Assembly (NCBI GenBank): GCA_965112735.1
Contig: OZ218965.1
Location: forward strand, 558,001 to 622,000
DNA from: Phaeosaccion multiseriatum
Lineage: Eukaryota > Ochrophyta, other classes
Direction of reading: 5' to 3'
DNA length: 64,000 nucleotides
In this document: positions 34,131-44,724 of the stretch, one piece after another
Layout: every line of letters starts with the position of its first letter
Numbering within the stretch: the first letter of the stretch is position 1
The notes under the pieces: generated by a model
What the model saw: the letters and a program-made list of their open reading frames with translations, nothing else
Told to the model about the DNA's origin: nothing
The model's database searches: none
Made by a program: the position numbers and the translations under genes

Positions 34131-37100
34131 CTAGCAGCTCGGGAATTGCGCGAAACCGCAGTAGCGGCAGTTTGTCTGAGCGATGCAGCCAAGGCCCTCG
34201 CAAGCAACTTCGACGTATGCGCATTCTTGACCGGGGGCATCGCAGCCCTCTACACCTGCACAAGACCCAACGCCTGACAGTATCACAGGTGATATGAGAG
34301 AGAAAGGTGAGTCAGTTGGAGTTGCAGGGCATGGTGGCCGTAGTAGGGCCGAGGCAGTACTCGGAGCGAGGGAGCGAAGCAAGAAAAGCAGAGTGTGTGT
34401 ATGTGGGGGGGGCGGAGAGAGAGAGAGGGAGAGAGGGAGAGGGAGAGAGCGAGAGAAAGGGGGAGCGGGGTTGAAGGGCGCCAGCCAGAGCCGAGCAAAG
34501 CACAGGAGGAGGAGGAGGAGGAGGTAGGAAGAAGACTCCGAGCAAGAGTCAGCAGAGCGAGGCCGTTGCTCTGAAGCGCACCTGATGAGACTGGACTGGG
34601 GGCCGAAGTGGTGGTCGAAGTGGGGGTCGGGGCGGTGTCTTCTCCATCACAGGCGATGGCCGAGTACACACCGAAGCCGCAGTATCTGTTGACAGATGCG
34701 CAATTTCGGGATTAGCTAGATGCGCTAGAGACACTTGAGGAGACGCCGAAACGCATCAAAGTAGAGGAGGTTAGTCGCGCGGCCGTGACATGTTTTGGCA
34801 GTCTTGTCAGCACCTGCAATTGGTGCCCGCGATGCAGCCGAGGCCCTCGCATCCGCCTTCCCCGACGTGGACGCACGACTGACCCCTTGCATCGCAGCCC
34901 GCAACCCCCACACAGGAAGAAGCGCCATCTGTGAAGTGCCACAGGAGGTGGTGCCAGACAGGCGAGGAGGGAAAGGTTCGTCGTCAGTTGCAAAGGGTAC
35001 AGCGGGGACGGATGGGTATGCGGCCCAGGCAGATCTCGGAGAGTGGGGGCGAAGTAAGACAAGCAGAGAGAAGGCAATGTGAGCCTGCAGCAGACAGAAG
35101 GATTGAGACTCGAAGCAAGAACGACGTTTGCCCTAATGCGCACCTGATGACGCTGGACTGGGGGCCGAAGTGGTGGTCGAAGTGGGGGTCGGGACAGTGT
35201 CTTCTCCATCGCAGGCGATGGCCGAGTACACACCGAAACCGCAGTACCTAGACGTACAAGACAGCGAGTGTCGGATATGCACATAGGACAAGGAGCAGAG
35301 CAAGGAAGGAAGGAAGGGAGGAGGTCGGTCCAGGATACATCCCTCTCGCCTCCTTCACTCCCTCTTACTGGCCCATCGTACCTGCAATTGGTGCCCGCGA
35401 TGCAGCCGAGGCCCTCGCATCCCCCTTCCCCGACGTAGACGCATGACTGACCGTTTGCATCGCAGCCCCCCACTCCATCACAGGAAGCGTCGCCTGCAAG
35501 AGTAAGAGGTGTGAGGCGGTTACATGTAACTGCAATAGAATGCACCCTCTTCCCTCCCTTCTCTCTCATCTCAGGAGCCCAACGGAGGAACGGAGGATGC
35601 CGGAGGGGACGCGAACCCAAGCACAAAAACCGAAAGACCCCAGGCACAGGAAATCACTCGCAGTAAGAAGCCGAGGCGAAGATGTGCGACGACACACCTG
35701 CAAGTGGCGCGGTGGTGGATGGCGTGGGTACCGGACTTGGGGTGGGAGAAATGGGCGTGGGTACCGGGCTCGGAGGAGAAGGAACGGGTGCTTCTCCGTT
35801 GATCTTGGCAAGCTCGGTGAGGACCTTTAGAGGCCGAGGAGGGGGACGGGGGCAGGAGGGGCAGCGCACGAGGTGTCGTCAACAAAATGGTAGAGGACAG
35901 AAGGAGGCACTGCCGAGCACGGGGAGAGTCCAAGGCACGGAGTGCGAGGAGATAACAAGCGCAGCACACTGTGTGTAGTCAGGCGTGGCGAGAGCGCAGG
36001 TCTGTCTCTCACCACGTCGGGGATACACTCCCTGATTCCGCAGTAGCTGGCCTCGCTCGAAAGTGTGAAGCCTGTGTGAGTGAGGAGGCACAGAGAGGAA
36101 CACAGCGAAGGGGTGGGGGCAAAGCGAGTCGAGTCATGGCAAGCGAACGAGTGGATGGAAGGAGATTAGAGGCATACGTCATAAGCAACGGCTCCATCTC
36201 TCTTTAAGGGAGATGAGAGCATCGCTCTACCGACCGTGGAGAGCGGTAGAGGGCTGAAACAAACGTAGCTCTTCCGAGAGACACAGAGACATCATTCCGC
36301 TCGCATGCGAAGTACCCGTACCTGGTTCGCACACCTCGCACCCAGCGCCGTCCACACAAAGGGCGCACCCCGTGTCGCATGCATGGCAGGGGTATGTCGC
36401 CGTGCTGCTCTCCCCCGCGGAAGGCTGGAAGAAGCCCGCGGCACACATGGAGCAGAGTCCATCCTCGCACGCCGCGCAGTTGGAGTTTGGCAGAAGCACG
36501 CTGTCGGGGGTGCACTGGCAGGGAATGCCGTCCGAAGCGCCGCAGTCCGAGGGGCAAATATTGCCCACGCGGAGCCAGCGCGCAGATGGGGCGTAGTCGA
36601 CAATGACAATCCCATTATCAGCCAAGACCTGTGCCGTCGCGCGGGGGTCGAAGAGAGCAGAGAGCTCTTGCAGAAGCACTGCGGCCAAGGACGACTCGGG
36701 CTCTCCGAGCACGATGACGACAACGGTCACGTCCACCGTCCAGGTGTTGGCTGGTGAGGCAGCTGCTTGCAAGTCGAGCGCCCCGATGGACGCCTCTATA
36801 GTGAGCCTTCCCTCCCTCACCTCGGCGGTAGTCGCGGTGATGAACCTCCTCAGTAGGAGAGACAGTTCCTCCCGCTCCGTAATGACCGAGGAGGTGAAAG
36901 TCATGAGCGCATTGAGCATGAGCTTCTCATCGTTGGCGCGCCAAATGGGATTCATGCAGCAGTCCTGCTCCTCGCGGCTGCCGAACTCCGTCACGGCGTC
37001 TGGGTAGAACTTGCTGAACACGGCATCGCAGTTGTCCATGCCGCACATGAGCAAGCCATTGCACTGCGTGGTGAGGAGGGGCGACGAGTGAGTATTGTAA

Positions 37101-40100
37101 GTCTAGCGAAGGCAGAAGGGCGGAATGGATGCAATGGCACAAGCAGCAGCAGCAGCAGTAGCAGCACTCCGTTTGAACCTTGCTTCCACGGACTCACATC
37201 GTCGTCCGCCAAGCAGGGGCCGTCGCCCTCGCCGAAGACTGCGGTGTTGGCTTGGCAATACATCATCCGCTCGCAGGAGGTGTCACCCACGGGCGCGTAA
37301 TCAGGGACCCCGGTCATGTACACCAGGCTGTAGCCTGCGTGTGCGGAGGGAGAATGGTATTAGAATGGGTGGGGTCAGTGGGTTTGCCGCTTGTTTCTCG
37401 TGTGTACGCTGCTCCCTCTTCCCTCTGCCTTTAACCCATTGATTGCTGTAACGCTTCAAGAGCAGAAGGGCTCCCACCCCTGCCTGATCTCCGGCGCGTT
37501 CTCTCTCTCACTAAATCCCTCCCTTTTCTGATGCACTGGCTGACTCACCTTCCTCGCACACTTGGCAGCCCTGACCGTCCTTACACATGTTGCACCCCTC
37601 CATCTCGCACTTGGTACAGGGGTAACCATCCGTCATCTTCCAGTAGCCAAGCGCACACTGCTCGCACACGCCGCTCTCAGCGCAAACGGCGCAGCTGTCG
37701 TCCTCAGGAGTGCAGACGCACTCGTCGCGGTCGCAAGTGTCAGGACACAAGGTGTACATCATTGAAGCATCCTCCACCTCACCACCCTCAGAGACAAAGG
37801 CGCTCCCCAGCAGCTCTTCCATGCCGCCCCCTTGTGTGCAGGCGGCCTCGAAGGTTGGGTGACCCTCTGATCCCTCTTTGAAGTACCTGTGAAGTGCCAT
37901 TGAGTTGAGGGAGGTCGCCACACAAAGTAAGCACATGCAATCCAAGGGGCGGGGGGGCGGGGGGGCGGGGGGATGGGGGGACGTCGCGTGTGAGGTATGT
38001 AAATGGGACAAAGGGAAAGGAAAGGAATGGGGAGGATTAGGAAAGGCCCTGACACGCCTCGCGCTTGACTTACTTGTCGTAGGTCATCTTGATCATGTTG
38101 AGCGTCTCTGCGTTGCTGGCGGCCGCAGTGACGTTGCTAGACGTGTTGGTATCGGGTACGAAGATAAGGCTCTCCTTGCCTCTCTCGAGTTCCCATGCGG
38201 AAGCAATAGGCTCGCCAAAGTGCTTAACCCCACGCACACTGGGGTTCTTGAGGAATGCCATCTCTTCCTCCGTCAGGGCATCCTCCAGCGCTGCAGCCAC
38301 GGCTTCGGCATCTTCCATCATGGCATCTTTGTCAGCAGCAGCACCGTCCTCATCATCGGTCTGCAGCTGTCGGCGCCTCTGTCCGATGAAATCAAGCGCC
38401 GACAACGCGCCTTGTGCGATGAAATCAAGCAACGAATCGAGATTGATGCTCGAGCTCGCGTATGTCGAGTAGCAAGTGTCCACCCCGACGCTTACCGGGA
38501 AGCCTGTGCCAGTAAAAGGAATTATGACACCTCCGCCAAGAGTGGCGCCATAGAAGGCGTAGTCACCGGTGAACTCCGCTGCGATAGTGGCTTCCAGAGG
38601 GATACCTAAGAACCCCAAATCGCCGTTAATGGAGAGAGAATGTCCCGCGCCGGGCACAACCGCGGGGAAGCGCGAGCCCGCGTTGGCGATGGCGGCCGTC
38701 ACTGTAATAGAAGTGCCGGCATCAAAGAGGTCTCCTGATGGGACGGCCGTTCCTCTACACAAGTCGAACGAGCAGAACATGTTGTCCTCGCCATTGACTA
38801 TTTCCCGCCAGACTGTCATTGAAGTTGAGAATGCGCGATCCGAGCCGCCGATTGGGAAGGCAATATCGAGTACCGCATTGACGCTCACGCTGCTCAAGCC
38901 ACCGATGGAGGAAAAAGCTTGTGTGAAGGCGAGAGAGGGCGGAAAAGCCAAGGCGCTCAATACCATGACATCACAGAGCTCCCGCAGATCCGTCGTGTCC
39001 TCCTCCATAAAAGGATCCGGCACGAAGCCTACCGTGGTGGAAAGTGGGACGAGGTTGAGGGCCGCTCTGCGGTAGTTGTCGGAGAGAGCGACAAAGTTTC
39101 TCTACGTTGTTGGTTGCCGAGAAAGAGCATCAGCCGCCGAGGCATTTGTCGCCGAAGCGGAGGGTTCAGGCCGCAGCCAGAAAGGGCACGAGAACCAAGG
39201 AAAGAGCAAGAAGGTGACAGCGTTGTTGTCAGTTCCTTCACAATCAGCCAGTCACGGGTCACGCAGCATGAACGAGGACAGGAAGGAAGTCTTCAAAGGT
39301 TCACAAGCTCTTGTGTGGGTGTCTCAGTGTTTCTCCCTTTGGCCCCTCATCCCACCAGACAGTTACGCACCTCAAGTGCGTCCGCGATGTTTTGACCTAA
39401 CTCCTCGGCTATGTCCACGACCTGGGTGATGACCTCTTCGGTCTCTTCGAAGGCTGTGATGTACGAATCCAAGTCCGTGAGTGTTCCACAGATGGAGTCA
39501 CACGTCTCTCTCAGGTCGGTGCACGTATCTCTGCATTCGTCAGCGACGTCAAAGAGAGGCACACAGATCTCGCCAAAGCATCCGTTGTAGGCGCTGTTAC
39601 AGGCGTTTTGGCAGGGAGAGCATACGTCATCACAGCCTGGCAAAAGGAGAGGGCGAGCAGTAGTAGAGAAGAGAGAGTCAAGAGCATTAGAGAAGAGAAC
39701 AGTAGGGAATACAAGAGAGGCCTTCGCTGCGGTCGGCATGTAGTGCAAGTCCTATGTGCGTACTGACTTAGGCGAGTGAGAGTGCGACGAGAGAGGGGAG
39801 GGGAAGGAGTGAGCGCTAACGGGCTGACGGACCGACTGACTCACGAAAGCAACCCAACTTACTTAAGGTGCATCCGCTATCACACGACCCGGTGCACGCG
39901 CTGTCACATGACGAGCCGAGCCCACAGCTAGAGTCACAACTGGAAATACAGCGACTGTCACAGCTTCGAACGCCCCACGAATCGCAACCTGGGGCACGGG
40001 CGCGAGGGGAACGAGTCAATGAGTCGGACGACAAGGAAGAGGCCCCTTCGAAGGAAGAGCGAGGAGAAGAAAGGAAAAGAAAAAAGGCAAGCAATACTCA

Positions 40101-40591
40101 CTTCCAAAGCAAGTTCCATCACACGAGCGGGTGCAGACTCCTCCACGATCGCAGGAGCCTATACAGCTCGAGTCGCAGCTCCTGTGGAACGGAGGAAATG
40201 GTGCGGGTGGCGGAGAAGCAAGGAGCCAGTCAGTCAGGGCTACGAAATGACAGGAGAGGACGCTGCCTGCATTACACCAGTGTACTCACGTCAAGCAGCC
40301 AGAATCGCAGCCACAAAGCCTGCATGGGGAGACGCAGACACTGCGGGCCGCGGAGCACGTGCTTTCGCAACCCTCTGCGATGAAGTCCAAACCATCGCAC
40401 CCTGTGGGAACAGCAAGAGCGAGCAAGAGAAGAGAAGAGTTGTGAGAAGGCGAGAAAGAGAAAGGGCGAACGCTGGAAGACGTGTTGATGCGTTTACAGC
40501 TGCCTCCCTACTTACCAAAGTTGCATGCGTCCAGTGCGGTGCTGCAGACCGAATTGCAAGCACCAGAAGCAAGCCTGCAACTCTCGTCGAC
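34131..40591 (-). CDS. Large secreted-type cysteine-rich modular protein 1 (5' end unresolved)
   Basis: At least 16 exons join in phase from about 40591 to a TAG at 34131. Order: a Cys-dense region of CDSxC-type repeats (40516-39371); a large acidic globular domain (39101-38074) containing RRRQLQ; furin-like CxxC repeats (37886-37549: CEQCALGY, CTKCEMEGCNMC; also 36322-36600: CAACEDGLCSMCAAG); a Cys-containing domain (37063 onward); a short CGIRECIPDV exon; then a Pro/Thr/Ser stalk (35824-35698). The end is three copies of a module split over exon pairs: SCxGVxGCDAxGQSC, CEGLGCIAGTNCR/YCGFGV, YSAIACDGED, then PTPTSTTTSAPSP. The last copy stops at CRYCGFAQFPSC. All Cys-rich exons keep matched phases. 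I found no convincing signal peptide in 40591-40840, so an upstream exon is missing. Probable extracellular matrix or cell-wall protein; this is inference. Confidence 0.75.
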
Positions 40592-40845
40592 CTTCCCTCA
40601 CCATAGCTTTGTTCTTCGTCGCAAGTCCATGCTGTATTCTACAGAACAACAAGGCAAGCAAGGCCGGAAAGAATAAGGGAGGCAAGTGAGCGCGAAAGGG
40701 GGGGTTCGGGATCAGCCGCCCCCCTCCGACGCACGAATACAGGCCAGAGCATCAACCATTCGGCTGCTGTACCACCAAGTGATCCTCCTGCTTGCGCCAG
40801 GCACCAGGCACCGCGTGTGATCACCATCCAGCAGACTTGCTCCAC

Positions 40846-41047
40846 TCACTTGTCGTACGCAGGGTAGTCGCCCGTCTCGAGCTCCGCCTTGAGCCTCTGG
40901 AGAATGTCCTCGATCATCTTGGCATTTTCCTCGAGCTTGTCCTCGGCGGAAAATGTCCACTCGTCCACGGGATTGCGCAACGGGCACTTGGGCTGCCTGG
41001 CGTGGCGGGGCTTGTCGTCGCTGAAGCTGCCCACACTGCTGTACAGG

Positions 41048-41095
<48 letters not shown>

Positions 41096-43403
41096 CGGGA
41101 AGGGGGGGGGAGAAGCGTAGACAGAAGAAGGAACAGTCGGTGTTGTGTGAGAGAGGTGTAGCTAGTGACAAAACAACACCTGCGCTGACGAACTAACTCA
41201 ACTTCTCTCCATAACTACGTCCCTCGTCCCTCCTATGACTGCTTGCTTCACAAAGGAGAGTTTTCGTGCATGTCCCGTCGTGCCCAGCCCTGCCAGCAGC
41301 GTACCTCTGATGCTCGCTGTTGTCTCTGACTGTGTCTGCAGCAGCCGAGCAGGCACTGATGAAGGAGGAGTCGGTGCGCATAGCGGAGACGAGGGCCTTG
41401 ATCTCCATGTTCATGTCTTCCCCGTCCAAATCAAAGGGATCGCCCTTGGTCGTCATGTCCAGCGCGACGTCAAGCTTGGCCTCCATCTCGTCGATCATTG
41501 TAAGGTACGCGTTGTGCAGGGCGAGGATGCTGGCGTCTTCGCACGACGGTCCGAAACGGTGGGGCACGTCGTTCACGACCCACATGGGGAGCATCCTCCT
41601 CCAGCCGATGCCATCTAGGCTAGCTTCGACCTGTTCAGGAAGAAGGAAAGGAGGGGAGGCGGGAGGGGGAAGAGGACATTGCTTAGAGGCAATACGGCGA
41701 ACAGTTCCCAAGTGGTGTGGTGTGGTATTCCTCCCTGGCTGAGAAGACTCACCTTGGCGACGGTCTCTGCAACGACGGAGAAGGCAGGGCTCATGACGGC
41801 ATCGTCATCCTCATCCTCGTCCTGTCCAGCGGCGCCCGCTCCGCGAAGGGCTCCTCGCAGCAGATCGCTGTAGAGCAGCCCGTCGCGGATGAGGCCAATG
41901 GTAAGGTGGGTGGAGGACGGCAGCCCCTGCACGGTGGTGGCCGAGTGGATGACTCCCTTGGGGAGGTACAGCGTGTCCCCGGGAGATAGAGTGGTGTTGT
42001 GGCAGCTCAGGCTGGATCGCAGGTCGTGTGTCGTGCAGCCCTCAACGCTGTCCAGGATGGACTCGTACATCTCGCATGTCTCGGAATCGGAAAAGGTGTA
42101 GTCGGGGTACAAGGCGCGCTCCTGAAAGATGGAGGGAGGAGAGGGGAGGGAGAGACGGGAAAGAGAGGGGGGGGGCGAGCGAGTAAGGAAAGAGGCGGGG
42201 AGACATACCCAACCATGGCTGACGGCAGCATTGCAGCTTCATTGCCCTGGAGGGGGAGGCGACCAGGCCGCTCACCTGCTCGGTCTGGTGAAGGGGAGAG
42301 CAGAGCTCCCACTCCTTCTGACCATCCACCTGAAGCACCAGCACATCGTAACGATCCGTGTGGGGCTTGAGGGCGACGGCGTCAGGGCCAGAGTGGTAGA
42401 CATTGAAACTGCACGAAACAGACGACGGTGGTGTGGGCGACGGGGCGAACAAGAGGTCAGCGAGTCGGCGGATAGAGAAGAGGGGCGAAAGAGCCCACAG
42501 TCAGGCAGGGACCAGCAAAGCGGGTTGGCAAAGGGGGGAGCAGCCAGCCCTGGAGCCAAAAGGAAAATTACTACTGGCCTGATAGATACTAGACAGGGAG
42601 GTGAGAAGATTGACTTCCCCTCGACCTCTTGTAAGTATGGCAAGGAGGCAAATAAATAAGCATCACCCGCGTCTCTCGTACCTGAGTGGCACTTCGAGCT
42701 CCATTTCCAAGTCTTGATGGAAGGTCTTGGCCGTGGAGGGGAGCGTGTCTCCAGTCAAGCGGAAGACCGCCGAGCCGCCTTCGCTCACGTACTGGTCCAA
42801 GTCCTGCGCTGTGGCAGAGGCGGGGAGGGCTTCGCTACTGCCCCACTTGCGTAGAGAGATGACGTCTGTAACACCCCTCTCCTTTGCAAACTGGAACAGA
42901 CTTGGGCCGTAGAGCTCCTCCTGCATGGTCTGGAGACCGGAGCCGTGCGTGTCGCTGGAGGGGAATCGGTGGGAGCTCGACCCGAAGTGCTCGGTGAAGA
43001 AGGCTTGTGTATCTCCGACCAGCATGTGGAGGGCACCACTGTCCTTGGTGGACGAGGAAGAAACCTGTTGGCCCGGGAAGCGGCCACTTCCTTGCTCAAT
43101 CTGTGAAGTAGCAGCAAGCAAGCAAGAGCGAGGCGGAGAAAAATGGAGAGGAGCAAGTCCAAAGTAAGCAAGCGGCCGGCGCTGGTTCTCGTTGCGGAAT
43201 GTTGACTTTAACACAAAGCAAGAAGGCAGCAAGTCAAGGCGTTGGATCCCTCGCTGCACCTCGCTCACCACAGCTTTCGTCAGGTCGAAGGACAAGGGGT
43301 GGTGCAAGCCACCACCGTCACCGCCAGCACCAGCAGCTGCTGAAGCTCCGGGCAGCGCAGTCGCTCCAACAGCGGCAAGCACCGTGACGATGATGCCCGC
43401 CAT
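40846..43403 (-). CDS. Cupin/JmjC oxygenase of NO66/MINA type with N-terminal signal peptide
   Basis: Six exons (43403-43269, 43100-42682, 42408-42276, 42121-41753, 41630-41305, 41038-40846) join in phase into 524 residues. The fold is that of the Fe(II)/2-oxoglutarate ribosomal oxygenases (cupin_4). NVYHSGPDAVALKPHTDRYD supplies the HxD iron ligands, then VLVLQVDGQKEWEL, and after about 80 residues SPGDTLYLPKGVIHSA supplies the third His. The C-terminal winged region has PMWVVNDVPHRFG. Unlike nuclear NO66/MINA, it starts MAGIIVTVLAAVGATALPGA, a hydrophobic leader suggesting the ER, a plastid or secretion. Substrate unknown. A (TG)n microsatellite (41050-41093) lies in the last intron. The stop is only about 250 bp from the 5' end of the cysteine-rich gene on the same strand. 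Confidence 0.85.
41050..41093. repeat. (TG)n microsatellite in the oxygenase gene intron
   Basis: About 22 TG units directly upstream (gene sense) of the last splice acceptor. Confidence 0.95.
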
Positions 43404-44654
43404 GGCGCCTGGCTGTAGCTACTAGTACTACTGGACTTGCAAGCTGCAGCGGCATTCAGAGAAACCAACAAACAGACCAGAAGGGGTGTGTGAGTTCTTG
43501 CTTGAAGAAGACATTTGAAATACCTGCTGAGTGAACAAGACCCTCCCTCAGTCAGCTAGCCAGTCCAGTCAGCAGGGCCGGGCGGAGAGAACACAGAGAG
43601 TGAGTGAAGCCAGGGCAGGGCTGCTCCAGGAAGAAAGCAGGCTTGGAAGGAGCGAAGCAGCCAAGTGTCACCCCTCCTCCCGTGCATTCATTCCGTAGAT
43701 AGCTACTACGGCCATTCCGGAAGGAAAAGAAATCCAGTCTTCTTGACCCGGCTGCTTGATCGGACTCGGGCCGGCTGGGGACGCCAGCCACGCCCTCCTT
43801 AGTAAACGTACCTGTTGCCTGCTGCTCTCTTGTGTTGTATGCGTGTGTTGTGGCATGGTTGGACGGGAGGGGAGGAAGGAAAAGACGCGAAAAGCCCCGG
43901 GTGCCGGGGTTCTCAAATATTTGAGCACCCCCGGGGCTGCCCTGGAGCCAGGGCGCGGTATGACCCCCCCCCCCGCCTTTTTCTCTGCCAATAATGCTTG
44001 GAATGCAGCGAAAAGGGCTGAAACTTTTAGCATCCCTTTTTTGTACGCGAAAAATAGAATTGCCTGTGTCCAGGCAAACATCCTTTTAGAATCCCTTTTT
44101 TGTACGTACTGATGCAACAGAATTGCCTGTGTCCAGGGAAGGGAAAGGGATATCACTACTGCTCCAGGGGGGGGGGGGGGGATTACGTAGTACTAAGTAC
44201 TATATAAAAGAAGAGGGGATCATGAGGGGGAGAATGAGGTACGGGGCAGCTGGCTGCTGTGGCTAGAGCCTGAAACGTAGTGGCTGTCCACCTGTTGTAG
44301 TGATGAACAGAGAGAGAGAGATCGCGCCACCAGCAATCGATGCATGTCCGAGAAGAGACGATAGACGGGAAGAAAGACTCGATGGAAAGAAGAGTAAATT
44401 GTTAAGAGGGCTGAGATCGATGCTGACGTTGAGTTCTTGTGGCAAAAAAGGGATATACTTTAAGTGGGTGACTAACCGACTAATGTTCAAGTCAAGATAC
44501 TCGTCCCATAACATAAGATCCTTGACATGTATGAAACTGTAGGATGAGCACCCTCCTTTGCGATGAAGACTGCAGACTTCAGTCGCACATAAACGAGTGA
44601 TAGAGAGAGAAAATAACTATTTTTGGCGCAGCCCCCCCGGCCTAGCTAGGCCTA
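43404..44654. other. Gene-free spacer with small palindromes and an imperfect duplication
   Basis: No coding signal on either strand. It holds nested palindromes near 43893-43953: AGCCCCGGG with CCCGGGGCT as outer arms, CTCAAATATTTGAG inside, and GCCCTGGAGCCAGGGC just after. An imperfect tandem duplication at 44025-44137 carries two copies each of a TTTTAG..TCCCTTTTTTGTACG block and of AGAATTGCCTGTGTCCAGG. Confidence 0.7.
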
Positions 44655-44724
44655 TCGACCCTGGACAAGATTACGGTGCTGCGCCGGCCGTAATCAGTAC
44701 TCAGATAATCTTGTCCAGGGTCGA
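44655..44724. repeat. Perfect 19-bp inverted repeat (foldback)
   Basis: TCGACCCTGGACAAGATTA at 44655-44673 is matched by its exact reverse complement at 44706-44724, with a 32-bp loop. The right arm abuts the (CCCT)n array. The left arm plus loop reappears, slightly diverged, in direct orientation at 47334-47386, beyond the array. Confidence 0.95.

Noticed and set aside
40639-40845. Minus-strand open frame with a hydrophobic end as the first exon of cysteine-rich gene 1
   Set aside because: The hydrophobic part is at its C-terminus, directly before a stop, and the frame does not splice obviously to the Cys-rich exons.
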